Source of the DNA: Streptomyces sp. SAI-135
Lineage (GTDB): Bacteria > Actinomycetota > Actinomycetes > Streptomycetales > Streptomycetaceae
Assembly: GCF_029893805.1 (NCBI RefSeq)
Contig: NZ_JARXYP010000002.1
Coordinates: 3,472,001-3,536,000 of the forward strand
Reading direction: 5' to 3'
DNA length: 64,000 nt
Part shown: piece after piece, positions 14,626 to 22,871 of the stretch
Layout of the letters: the number at the start of each line of letters is the position of its first letter
Numbering within the stretch: position 1 is the stretch's first letter
Program-made: the position numbers and the translations under genes
Notes under the pieces: model-generated
What the model was told of the DNA's origin: nothing
Database searches by the model: none
Seen by the model: only the letters and a program-made list of their open reading frames with translations

Positions 14626-16481
14626 CGGTGACACCTCCGCATCCCTCGGGATCGACGGGGTCCGGGTCCGGAGTGGGCCCGGGGTTCGGGTCCGGGACCG
14701 GCGTGGGCCCGCGGGCCGGGTCCGGCGTGAGCTCCGGATCCGGGTCCGGCATGATCCCGGGGTCCGGTACCGGGACCGACGTGGGCCCGGGGCCCGGGGC
14801 CCGAACCGACGCAGGCCCCGGAAGCGGTGGACCGTTGATCGTCCCCCCGGCACGCAGCGCCGCCGAGCCGGTCCGCCGTGCCCCCGAACTGCCCCCCGTC
14901 TCCCGCCGTTTCCTCGCCAAGGCCACCGCCGTCACCGCCGCCCTGTCCGTCGCCGGGGCGCTGCTCGGGCTGGTGCGGGACCAGTCGCTGGCCCGGTTGT
15001 TCGGGGCCGGCAGCGGGACGGACGCCTTCCTGGTGGCGTGGACCGTGCCGGAGTTCGCGTCCACGCTGCTCATCGAGGACGGGCTGGCCTTCGTGCTGAT
15101 CCCGGCGTTCAGCCTGGCCCTGGCCCGGCGTGCCCAGGGCGCCCCCGGTGACCCGGTCCGCTCCCTGGTCGGCGCCACCCTGCCCCGTCTGGTCCTGGTC
15201 TTCGTCGCCGCATCCGCACTGATCGTCGCCACCGCCCCCTACCTGGTCCAGGCCCTGGCACCGGGCCTGCCCGACCCCGCCCTGGCCGTGGACTGCACCC
15301 GGCTCACCGCGACCTGTGTGCTGAGCTTCGGGCTCGCCGGGTACTGCAGCGCGGTGCTGCGGGCGCACCGGCGGTTCCTGATGCCGGGCGCGATCTACGT
15401 GGCGTACAACACCGGCATCATCGCGGCGATGTTCGTGCTGGGCGGCGACTGGGGGGTGCGTTCGGCCGCCGTGGGTGTCGCGGCGGGCGGTGCCTTGATG
15501 GTGGCGGTCCAACTCCCGGCGATGTGGCGGCAGCTGCGTCGATCACCGGTGCGTGGAGAGGAGCCCGTCGAGACCCCGGACCGGGCGGTGACCCTGGCGC
15601 TCGTCGCCACCGTGCTGCTGTTCGCGCTGTGCCGGCAGTCCCAGGTCCTCGTCGAGCGATTCCTCGCCTCACCCCTCCCCGCCGGGGCCATCTCGCACCT
15701 GAACTACGCGCAGAAGGTGGCCCAGATCCCGATGACCCTGTCGCTGATGCTGTGCACGGTCACCTTCCCGGTGGTCGCGCGGGCCCTGGCCGACGGCGAC
15801 ACCGAGCGGGCCCGCGCCCGCGTGGAGCGGGACCTGGCGCTGGCCGCCTGCACGGTGCTGCTCGGCGCGGCCACGGTGATCGCGTGCGCCCCGCAGATCA
15901 TCGAAGTCCTCTTCCAGCGCGGCGCGTTCACCGCCCGGGACACGGCGGCCACGGCGGGCGTGATGCGCGTGTACGCCCTCGGGCTGCTCGGCCAGACCCT
16001 GGTCGGCGCGCTGATCCGCTCGTACTTCTCCGCGGGCCGCCCCACCTGGTACCCGGTCTGCGCGATGGCCGCGGGCATCGTCGTCACCTCGTGGTCCGGC
16101 GCCTGGGCGGTGGGTCCCTGGGGCGTGTCCGGGATCGCCGCCGCCAACGCCGCCGGGATCACCGTGACGGCGTCGCTGCTGCTCGCCGGGATGGGGACCG
16201 CGTACCGGGGCGTCCCGCGCGGTGTTCCCGTGCGCACCCGGAAGGTCCTCGCGGAGCTGATCCGGCCGGTGTGCGCGGCCGCGGTCGCGACGCCGGCGGG
16301 CTGGCTCGTCGCGAACCGGGCCGGGGCACCGCTGCCGGGGCTCCTGGCGGGGTCGGCGACCGTGGCCGCCGTGTTCGTCCTGCTCGGCCTGGCCCTGGGC
16401 GCCCAGGGCTTCGCACCCGCCCTCCGTTCCGTACGGGCCGCCGCCCGTACCATCACCCGAAGGCTCCCGCATGGCCGTTGA
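14622..16481 (+). CDS. MurJ/Wzx-type lipid-linked oligosaccharide flippase with Gly/Ser-rich N-terminal extension
   Basis: 619 residues with about 13-14 membrane helices typical of the MVF/MurJ branch of MOP exporters (SRRFLAKATAVTAALSVAGALLGLVRDQSLARLFGAGSGTDAFLVAWTVPEF, read in parts; later FQRGAFTARDTAATAGVMRVYALGLLGQ and YFSAGRPTWYP). In this locus it would flip the undecaprenyl-linked repeat unit. MurJ itself usually lies elsewhere. Unusual: residues about 8-60 are a low-complexity Gly/Ser/Thr/Pro extension encoded by degenerate tandem repeats, before the first helix. ATG 14622 overlaps the previous stop by 4 nt; the 3' end overlaps the deacetylase start by 11 nt. Confidence 0.85.
   Translation: MTVTPPHPSGSTGSGSGVGPGFGSGTGVGPRAGSGVSSGSGSGMIPGSGTGTDVGPGPGARTDAGPGSGGPLIVPPARSAAEPVRRAPELPPVSRRFLAKATAVTAALSVAGALLGLVRDQSLARLFGAGSGTDAFLVAWTVPEFASTLLIEDGLAFVLIPAFSLALARRAQGAPGDPVRSLVGATLPRLVLVFVAASALIVATAPYLVQALAPGLPDPALAVDCTRLTATCVLSFGLAGYCSAVLRAHRRFLMPGAIYVAYNTGIIAAMFVLGGDWGVRSAAVGVAAGGALMVAVQLPAMWRQLRRSPVRGEEPVETPDRAVTLALVATVLLFALCRQSQVLVERFLASPLPAGAISHLNYAQKVAQIPMTLSLMLCTVTFPVVARALADGDTERARARVERDLALAACTVLLGAATVIACAPQIIEVLFQRGAFTARDTAATAGVMRVYALGLLGQTLVGALIRSYFSAGRPTWYPVCAMAAGIVVTSWSGAWAVGPWGVSGIAAANAAGITVTASLLLAGMGTAYRGVPRGVPVRTRKVLAELIRPVCAAAVATPAGWLVANRAGAPLPGLLAGSATVAAVFVLLGLALGAQGFAPALRSVRAAARTITRRLPHGR
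14640..14830 (+). repeat. Degenerate tandem repeats encoding the Gly/Ser-rich flippase N-terminus
   Basis: About 190 bp of imperfect units built on GGGTCCGG and CCGGCGTGGGCCCG, translating to alternating GSG, GTG and GVGP motifs. The reading frame is kept, so the units vary in multiples of three. Slippage-prone, so length may vary between strains. Confidence 0.7.
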
Positions 16482-17223
16482 CTCCGCAGGCTCCCGCACG
16501 ACGCCCCGCCGCGGTTCCGTTCCCTGGGTGGCGATGTACCACTCGGTGACGGACTGCCCGGACGACCCGTACCGCATCACCGTCACTCCCGACCGGCTGG
16601 AGCGGCAGCTGAGATGGCTCGCCCTGCGCGGGGTGCGGGGCGTGTCCATGGCCGAACTGCTGGCCGCACGCGCGCGCGGCGAGGGCCGCAGGCTGGCGGG
16701 GCTGACTTTCGACGACGGCTACGCCGACTTCGTCGACCACGCCCTGCCCGTGCTGCGCCGGCTGGACTTCGGCGCCACCCTCTTCGTGCTGCCCGGCCGG
16801 CTCGGCGGCGACAACGCCTGGGACCCGCTGGGCCCGCGCAAGCCGCTGCTCACGGCCGACGGCATCCGGCGGGCCGCCCGGGCGGGGATCGAGATCGGCT
16901 CGCACGGGCTCACGCACGTCGATTTGACGACGGTGGACGACCTCCGGCTGAAGGCCGAGGCCGTCGAGAGCCGGACCGCGCTGGAGGACCTGCTCGACGC
17001 ACCGGTGGACGGCTTCTGCTACCCCTACGGCACGCTCGACCAGCGAGCCGTCGAGGCCGTCAGGAGCGCCGGGTACCGCTACGCCTGCGCCATCGACCCC
17101 GGCCCGCTCACCGGCCCGTTCGCCCTGCCCCGGCTCCACATCGGGCAGCACGACGACTCCGTACGCCTGTTCCTGAAGTACCGGCTGCACCGGCTGCGGC
17201 GGCGCCCCGTGGAGGGTGCGTGA
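16471..17223 (+). CDS. Polysaccharide deacetylase (NodB/CE4 family)
   Basis: 250 residues. CE4 motif 1 is TFDDGYADF with Asp81/Asp82; motif 2 is GSHGLTH with metal ligands His145 and His149; a later motif is FCYPYG. CE4 enzymes remove N-acetyl groups from GlcNAc-type sugars. There is no signal peptide or membrane anchor, so it probably acts on a cytoplasmic lipid-linked or nucleotide-linked intermediate, unlike exported PgaB/IcaB-type enzymes. ATG 16471 overlaps the flippase end by 11 nt; GGAGG near its 3' end serves the next gene. It implies an amino-sugar in the polymer (inference). Confidence 0.85.
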   Translation: MAVDSAGSRTTPRRGSVPWVAMYHSVTDCPDDPYRITVTPDRLERQLRWLALRGVRGVSMAELLAARARGEGRRLAGLTFDDGYADFVDHALPVLRRLDFGATLFVLPGRLGGDNAWDPLGPRKPLLTADGIRRAARAGIEIGSHGLTHVDLTTVDDLRLKAEAVESRTALEDLLDAPVDGFCYPYGTLDQRAVEAVRSAGYRYACAIDPGPLTGPFALPRLHIGQHDDSVRLFLKYRLHRLRRRPVEGA

Positions 17224-17224
17224 C

Positions 17225-18370
17225 ATGAGGGCCCTGCACATCATCACCGGACTCGGCGTGGGCGGCGCCGAGCAGCAACTGCGGCTCCTGCTGCGCCACT
17301 TGCCCGCCGACTGCGAGGTCGTCACCCTCACCAACCCGGGCCCGGTCGCCGACGGGCTCGCCGCGGACGGGGTGCGGGTCACGCACCTCGGCATGGCCGG
17401 CAACCGCGACCTGGCCGCCCTGCCCCGGCTGGTGCGGCTCATCCGCCGGGGCGGCTACGACCTCGTGCACACCCATCTCTACCGTGCCTGCGTCTACGGC
17501 CGGCTCGCCGCGCGTCTCGCGGGCGTCCGGGCGGTCGTGGCCACCGAACACTCCCTGGGCGACTCGCAGATGGAGGGGCGGAGGCTCACCCCGGGCGTGC
17601 GGGCGCTGTACCTGGCCAGCGAGCGGCTCGGCCGGTCCACCGTCGCCGTCTCCCCCACGGTCGCCGACCGGCTCAGGCGCTGGGGGGTGCCCGCCCCGCG
17701 GATCGAGGTCGTCCCCAACGGCATCGACCTGGCCCGCTTCCGCTTCGACCCGGCGCGGCGGCTGCGCACCCGGCAGCGGCTCGGGCTGCCGGAGACCGCG
17801 TACGTCGTCGGCGGCATCGGCCGGCTCACGGCGGCCAAGCGGTTCGACGTGCTCATCCACGCCCTCGCCCGGCTCCCGGAGAATTACTGGCTGGTGCTGG
17901 TGGGCGGCGGGCCCGAGGAGCACGTCCTGCGGCGCACCGCGCACGAGGCGGGGGTGGCGGACCGCGTCCTGTTCACCGGCGAACGCCCCGGCGTCCCCGA
18001 CGGCTCCCCCGGCCCCGACCTCCCCTCGCTCACCTCCGCGATGGATCTGCTCGCCTCGCCGTGCGCCGAGGAGGCGTTCGGGCTGGCCGTCGTGGAGGCG
18101 CTCGCCGCCGGGCTGCCCGTGCGCTACGCCGCCTGCCCCGCGGTCGAGGACCTGCCCCCGCACTCCGCGCCGGCCGCGCGCCGGGTGACGGGCGGCCCCG
18201 ACGCGTTCGCCCGGGCACTGGCGGCGGCCCGCGCCGAGGGCCCCCTCCCGCGCACCGCGTCCGACGCGGCCCACCACTACAGCATCGCCCGCAGCGCCGC
18301 GCTGCTCATGGACGTCTACGCGGCGGCCCACTCCTCGTCCCCGTCACCTCACGGAGCCCGTTCCTCATGA
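17225..18370 (+). CDS. GT4-type glycosyltransferase
   Basis: 381 residues, GT-B fold. MRALHIITGLGVGGAEQQLRLLLRHL at the start is typical of group 1 transferases, followed by DLVHTHLYRACVYGRLAARL, GGIGRLTAAKRFDVLIHAL and the E-x7-E region SPCAEEAFGLAVVEALAAGLP. It adds a second sugar to the lipid-linked unit, donor unknown. ATG 17225 has 9-nt spacing from GGAGG (17211-17215); a GTG at 17216 is too close. The stop overlaps the next ATG by 4 nt. Confidence 0.87.
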   Translation: MRALHIITGLGVGGAEQQLRLLLRHLPADCEVVTLTNPGPVADGLAADGVRVTHLGMAGNRDLAALPRLVRLIRRGGYDLVHTHLYRACVYGRLAARLAGVRAVVATEHSLGDSQMEGRRLTPGVRALYLASERLGRSTVAVSPTVADRLRRWGVPAPRIEVVPNGIDLARFRFDPARRLRTRQRLGLPETAYVVGGIGRLTAAKRFDVLIHALARLPENYWLVLVGGGPEEHVLRRTAHEAGVADRVLFTGERPGVPDGSPGPDLPSLTSAMDLLASPCAEEAFGLAVVEALAAGLPVRYAACPAVEDLPPHSAPAARRVTGGPDAFARALAAARAEGPLPRTASDAAHHYSIARSAALLMDVYAAAHSSSPSPHGARSS

Positions 18371-19023
18371 CCGAGAACCCCACCGGCCCCCGCAGCCCGT
18401 CCCGCGCCCTCACTCGCGCGAGGTCGTTGCCGGCCTGGTCCCTGCTCGCTGCCGGTGTCCTCACCGGCGGTCTGCTCGGCGGCACGTACGGCCTGGTCAA
18501 GACGCCGACGTACACGGCCACCAGCTATGTCGTAGCCGTGCCGGACGAGCGGTCCGACTCCGCGACCGCGCTGGGCTTCGCGCAGGCCTACGGCAGGGTC
18601 GCCCCCCAGCTCGCGGTGCTCGGGGACGCGCAGGTGTGGGCGGGCGTGCCGGTGCGGACGCTGCGGTCGAGCGTGCAGACGGCGACCTCGCCGGACGCGC
18701 CGATGGTCGCGATCACGGCGACCTCCTCGCGCCCGGACCTCGCCGCCGACATGGCCAACGCCGTCTCGCGCGCGCTGACCCGGCACGCGAACGACTCCCA
18801 GGCCGACACCCACGTGGAGCTGCGGCAGTTCGCCCGCGCCACCCGTCCCGACGGGCCGTCCTCGGCGTCACCGGCGGTGACGGGTCTGGTGGGGGCGAGC
18901 GCGGGCGGTCTGCTCGGCGGTCTTGTGCTGCTGGTCCGGCCCCGACGGGACACGGGCGACCCCGTACGGCCGCCGTCGGTGCCGGGCCCGGCCACCGCCG
19001 CCGACGTCCACGGGCAGCTGTGA
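18367..19023 (+). CDS. Wzz/YveK-type chain-length determinant membrane protein
   Basis: 218 residues with two membrane segments flanking an outer domain: SLPAWSLLAAGVLTGGLLGGTYGLVK (about 20-45) and AVTGLVGASAGGLLGGLVLLVRP (about 170-195). The outer domain begins TPTYTATSYVVAV, as in the Wzz domain. Such proteins set polymer length by working with Wzy. No associated tyrosine autokinase (Wzc/YwqD-like) is encoded in the locus. ATG 18367 overlaps the previous stop by 4 nt, and its stop overlaps the following GTG by 4 nt. Confidence 0.78.
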   Translation: MTENPTGPRSPSRALTRARSLPAWSLLAAGVLTGGLLGGTYGLVKTPTYTATSYVVAVPDERSDSATALGFAQAYGRVAPQLAVLGDAQVWAGVPVRTLRSSVQTATSPDAPMVAITATSSRPDLAADMANAVSRALTRHANDSQADTHVELRQFARATRPDGPSSASPAVTGLVGASAGGLLGGLVLLVRPRRDTGDPVRPPSVPGPATAADVHGQL

Positions 19024-20117
19024 AGTACTCCGTTGAACTCGTCACCGACGACACCGCGTTCGCCGAACTGGGCCCGGAATGGCGCCGGTTGTACGCGAGG
19101 TGCGCGGCGGCGACCCCGTTCCAGAGCCACGCCTGGCTGCACTCGTGGTGGCTGTCCTACGGAACGCGCGGACGGCTGCGTCTGCTGCTGGTCCGCGACG
19201 GCCGCGAACTCGTCGCCGCCGCGCCCCTGATGCGGGTACGGCGTCCGGTGCCGACGCTCGTGCCGCTCGGCGGGGCGATCTCCGACTACGGGGACGTGCT
19301 GCTGGACGACGAGCGCGGCGAGGAGGCGGTGAGCGCCCTCACCGAGGGGCTCGCCTCGGCGGCCCGCACCGCGCTGATCGACTTCCGTGAGGTACGGCCG
19401 GGAGGCGCGGCCGAGCGGATCTACGACCGCTGGCGCGGCCCGCGGCGCCGGGTGAGCGACTCGCTGTGCCTGGAGCTGCCCGCCGTACCGATGGACGACC
19501 TGGTCGCCCGGCTGCCCTCGGCGAAGGCCCAGCGGGTGCGGGCCAAGCTGCGCAAGCTGACCGCGCTCGGCGTCGAGCGCCAGGCGGTGCGGCCGGAGGA
19601 GGTCGACACGGCGCTGCGGCGGCTGCTGGAGCTGCACCGGCTCCAGTGGCAGGGGCGGAAGGTGACGTCGGAGCATCTGCGGAGCCGGTTCTGCGACCAC
19701 CTGGTGCGCTCGGTCGAGCCGATGGTGCGCTCCGGGGACGCGGTGGTCACCGAGTTCCGCCTCGGCGAGGACGTGGTGGCCGTGGACCTCACCCTGCTGT
19801 CGCGAGGGCTGGCGGGCGGCTATCTGTACGGCGCCCATCCGCGGCTGCGGGAGAGCAAGGCGGACGTGGCGGTGATGCTGCTCGACGCGTGCGCCGAGCA
19901 CACCCGCGCCGGCGGGCGCGGCACGCTGAGTTTGCTGCGCGGCAACGAGCCCTACAAGCATCACTGGCGCCCCGAACCGGTGGTCAACCAGCGGCTGTTG
20001 CTGGCCCGGCGGCGCACCGCCCCGCTGCTGTCGGCGACGCTGTGCGACGTGGCCGCCCGGCGGCGGGGCAAGGAGCTGGTGCGACGGTGGAGGGAGCGCG
20101 GTGGCGACGGGCCGTGA
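19020..20117 (+). CDS. GNAT/FemAB-like acyltransferase (BioF2-like/CelD type)
   Basis: 365 residues. Features of the double-GNAT family found in exopolysaccharide clusters: TPFQSHAWLHSWWLSYG near residue 33-48, RLRLLLVRDGRELVAAAPLMR, and the C-terminal GNAT-type block FRLGEDVVAVDLTLLSRGLAGGYLYGAHPRLRESKADVAVMLLD. Members acylate or add amino-acyl groups to polysaccharide sugars. A free amino group made by the deacetylase would be a sensible acceptor (inference). GTG 19020 overlaps the previous stop (GTGA). Last gene of the plus-strand operon; convergent with the GH26-like gene. Confidence 0.75.
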   Translation: MKYSVELVTDDTAFAELGPEWRRLYARCAAATPFQSHAWLHSWWLSYGTRGRLRLLLVRDGRELVAAAPLMRVRRPVPTLVPLGGAISDYGDVLLDDERGEEAVSALTEGLASAARTALIDFREVRPGGAAERIYDRWRGPRRRVSDSLCLELPAVPMDDLVARLPSAKAQRVRAKLRKLTALGVERQAVRPEEVDTALRRLLELHRLQWQGRKVTSEHLRSRFCDHLVRSVEPMVRSGDAVVTEFRLGEDVVAVDLTLLSRGLAGGYLYGAHPRLRESKADVAVMLLDACAEHTRAGGRGTLSLLRGNEPYKHHWRPEPVVNQRLLLARRRTAPLLSATLCDVAARRRGKELVRRWRERGGDGP

Positions 20118-20139
20118 CCGACCCGCCGCCGCCTGGGGT

Positions 20140-21450
20140 TCACCGGCTGCGCGACCACCAGTCGAAGCGCAGGCACAGCTTCCCGCCGAGCCAGTACTCG
20201 ACCCAGTCGCCCAGTTGCAGCGGCGAGCAGTTGGCCGGGGGCGTGACCGGTGCGGTCGGAGTGGATGGCGTCGTGGGTGGCGTGGGTGGCGTGGGTGGCG
20301 TCGGGGTGGTCTGTCCGCCGGGCTTGGTCGGAGTCGGAGTCGGGGTCGGGGTCGGGTTGTCGGTGCGGCCGAAGAGCGCGGCCCGGTAGACCTGCGCGGA
20401 CCTGGGGTTGTCGGCGCACTGCCAGACACCGTGCGGACAGTAGTCCGTCAGCGTGTTGTACAGCGGCTTGTGCGTGTCCATCCACGCGAGCATGCCCCGC
20501 ATGTACGCGGAGTTGTCACCGTTGCGGAAGAGACCCCATTCCGGATAGGAGATGGGCTTCCCGTGGGCCTTCGCGAAGTCGACCTGGGCCTGGAGGCCGT
20601 ACGGCTCCTTCACCTGCTGCTCGAACGACAGTCCGCTCGGCTGGTCGTACGAGTCCATCCCGATGATGTCGACCGTGTCGTCCCCGGGGTAGCACTGCGT
20701 CCAGGGAACGGCGTCCCGGCCACGGCTCGGAGCGAAGTCGAAGCGGAACTTCTGGCCCGGCACCGCACGCATCGTGGTGACGACCCTCTTCCAGTACGTC
20801 TTCCACGCCTCCGGGTCGGGCCCGCAGCGGTGGGTGTACGTGGTGCCGTTCATCTCCCAGCCGAGGACCAGCACGGTGTCCGGCACCTTCAGCTCGACGA
20901 GCCGCTCGGCGAGTGCGCGGAAGTGGCGGTCGTACTCCCCGGCGGCGGCCCGGCGCAGCAGCGACCGCACCTCGGAGTCGGAGACGTTCTCCTCGTTGCG
21001 CTCCATCATGGGCACGTTGAGGACCAGCAGCCGGTCGGCCTGCCGGGTGCGCCAGTCCGCCCACACGTCGAGGAAGCCGTACCGGCCCTCGATGTTGCTC
21101 CAGCGGTCGCCGGGCAGATAGGTGTGCCCGACGCGCAGCTCGGCACCGCCCAGCCAGTGACTGAGCTCGGCGATCCGGGCCACACCGCGGGGGCCGTAGT
21201 CGAGGTAGGCGCCGAAGGCGGGAACGTGCTGCGCCGGCGGGTCCGGGACCGGCGGGATCGTCGGCATCGGCGGGGTGACCGTCGGCGCCGGGACCGGCGG
21301 GGCGACCGTGGGCGTCGGAGCGGGCGGATCGGCGACCCGCGCCGTCCCCGCGGCGAAACCGGGACCCGACGCCAGGACGACCGACGCGGCGACCGCCGCC
21401 AGGGTGACCGCCAGTCGTCGGGAACGGGCCCCTCGCTGCTGTGAGGACAT
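20140..21450 (-). CDS. Secreted GH26-like beta-mannanase/glycoside hydrolase
   Basis: 436 residues. Signal peptide about 1-34, a Pro/Thr linker (about 40-72), then a (beta/alpha)8 GH26-type domain with the acid/base Glu199 in VLGWEMNGT and nucleophile Glu304 in ISYPEWGLF. A second Pro/Thr repeat linker (PTPTPTPTPTKPGG...) and a 30-residue C-terminal Trp/Cys module follow. Relatives cut beta-mannans and related polymers. Divergent from the ATP-grasp gene and convergent with the polysaccharide operon, it could trim or release the locus polymer. ATG 21450 follows GGAG; an upstream in-frame ATG lacks one. Confidence 0.82.
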   Translation of the reverse strand: MSSQQRGARSRRLAVTLAAVAASVVLASGPGFAAGTARVADPPAPTPTVAPPVPAPTVTPPMPTIPPVPDPPAQHVPAFGAYLDYGPRGVARIAELSHWLGGAELRVGHTYLPGDRWSNIEGRYGFLDVWADWRTRQADRLLVLNVPMMERNEENVSDSEVRSLLRRAAAGEYDRHFRALAERLVELKVPDTVLVLGWEMNGTTYTHRCGPDPEAWKTYWKRVVTTMRAVPGQKFRFDFAPSRGRDAVPWTQCYPGDDTVDIIGMDSYDQPSGLSFEQQVKEPYGLQAQVDFAKAHGKPISYPEWGLFRNGDNSAYMRGMLAWMDTHKPLYNTLTDYCPHGVWQCADNPRSAQVYRAALFGRTDNPTPTPTPTPTKPGGQTTPTPPTPPTPPTTPSTPTAPVTPPANCSPLQLGDWVEYWLGGKLCLRFDWWSRSR

Positions 21451-21572
21451 GCCTGCTCCTTTCTCTCCGATAACTGACACTCAGTCACGTCCATATGACC
21501 AACGCCACCGTGGTTACGGCTTTCGAGTGCACCGATCGCCCGCCCGAGTGAAACCACCCGAAGGAAATGCCC

Positions 21573-22871
21573 GTGTCGCTGCTCGACACCCGTGTCCCCG
21601 CCATCCTGTTGCGGATCGACCGGAACCCCTTTCACCACGGAACGCTGGGGGCCGTGCGCTCACTCGGCAGGGCCGGGGTCCAGGTCCATCTCGTCGCGGA
21701 CTCCGCCGGAAGTCCCGTACGGGCATCCCGTTTCGTACGCCAGATCCACCCCCCGCCGCCGCCCGGCGCCTCCCTCGGTGACATCGCTGTCGCGCTGCGC
21801 CGGATCGCGACCGGCGTCGCGCGTCCGGCCGTACTGATCCCGATGGACGACGCGAGCGGCATCGCGGTGGGCCGGCTGCGCGAGGAACTGGCCCCCGCGT
21901 ATCTGCTGCCCCAGCAGCCCGGCGCCCTGCCCGAACGCGTGGCCGACAAGGCGGAGCTGGCCGAGGTGTGCGCGGCGGCGGGCGTGCCCCATCCGCGGAC
22001 GGTCGTCCCGGAGAGCGCGGACCACGCCGTGAGCGCCGCCCGGGGACTGGGCCTCCCGGTGATCGCCAAGTGGAGCCGGCCCTGGCTCGTGCCCCCGGGG
22101 ACCGGGCTGCGCAGCACGGTCGTGGTCCGCTCGGCGCAGGAGGCGCGGGACCTGTACCTGCGGAGCGGGGAGGCCGGCAGCCGCCTGCTGCTTCAGGCCT
22201 TCCTGCCTCCGGGCCCCGAACGGGACTGGTTCTTCCACGGGTACGCCGACCGGTCCGGGACCGTGTGCGGCGGCGGGCCCGGCGTCAAGACACGGGCCTG
22301 GCCGCGCGGGGCCGGGCTGACGGCGGTCGGCCGCTGGGCCCCCAATCCGCAGGTGCAGCTGCTCGCCGAGCGGTTGGCGACGGAACTGGGCTACCGCGGC
22401 ATCTTCGACCTCGACTTCCGCCGCTGCGGCACGACGGGGCGCTACCACCTGCTCGACTTCAACCCGCGTCCCGGGGCGCAGTTCCGGCTCTTCACCGACA
22501 CCGCCGGGCTGGACGTCGTACGCGCACTGCACCTCGACCTGACCCACCGTCCGCTGCCGGACGGGGCGCCGCTGCCGGGGCGGGAGTTCGTGGTCGAGAA
22601 CTACGCCCCGCTCACCGCGCTGCGGCCCGCCCCTCCCGCCGGGCGCGAACTGGCCTGGAACGCGCGGGACGACCGGGGGCCCGGACGGGCCATGTGGGGC
22701 CTGTGGGCACGCCATGTGCGGTGCCGGCTGCTGGCCCGCGCCTCCGGCACCGCCCTTTCCACCGGGTCGCCCCGCGCCCTGCTCCAGGACCCCCTCCACA
22801 ACCTCCCCCACGACCTGTCCGGCGACGACGCGTCCGACGGCGTCCGGGACGAGAAGGCGAGCAGTTGCTGA
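21573..22871 (+). CDS. ATP-grasp domain protein (carboxylate-amine ligase type)
   Basis: About 432 residues. The N-terminal pre-ATP-grasp region (PAILLRIDRNPFHHGTLGAVRSLGRAGVQVHLVAD) is followed by VADKAELAEVCAAAGVPHPRTVV, the lysine strand LGLPVIAKWSRPW, and the metal-binding strand YHLLDFNPRPGAQFRLF. ATP-grasp enzymes join a carboxylate to an amine or thiol via acyl phosphate; the substrate here is unknown. GTG 21573 is 7 nt from AAGGA; the ATG at 21567 is only 1 nt away, so GTG is the likelier start. The stop overlaps the flavoprotein ATG by 1 nt (TGATG), so the two act together. Confidence 0.8.
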   Translation: MSLLDTRVPAILLRIDRNPFHHGTLGAVRSLGRAGVQVHLVADSAGSPVRASRFVRQIHPPPPPGASLGDIAVALRRIATGVARPAVLIPMDDASGIAVGRLREELAPAYLLPQQPGALPERVADKAELAEVCAAAGVPHPRTVVPESADHAVSAARGLGLPVIAKWSRPWLVPPGTGLRSTVVVRSAQEARDLYLRSGEAGSRLLLQAFLPPGPERDWFFHGYADRSGTVCGGGPGVKTRAWPRGAGLTAVGRWAPNPQVQLLAERLATELGYRGIFDLDFRRCGTTGRYHLLDFNPRPGAQFRLFTDTAGLDVVRALHLDLTHRPLPDGAPLPGREFVVENYAPLTALRPAPPAGRELAWNARDDRGPGRAMWGLWARHVRCRLLARASGTALSTGSPRALLQDPLHNLPHDLSGDDASDGVRDEKASSC

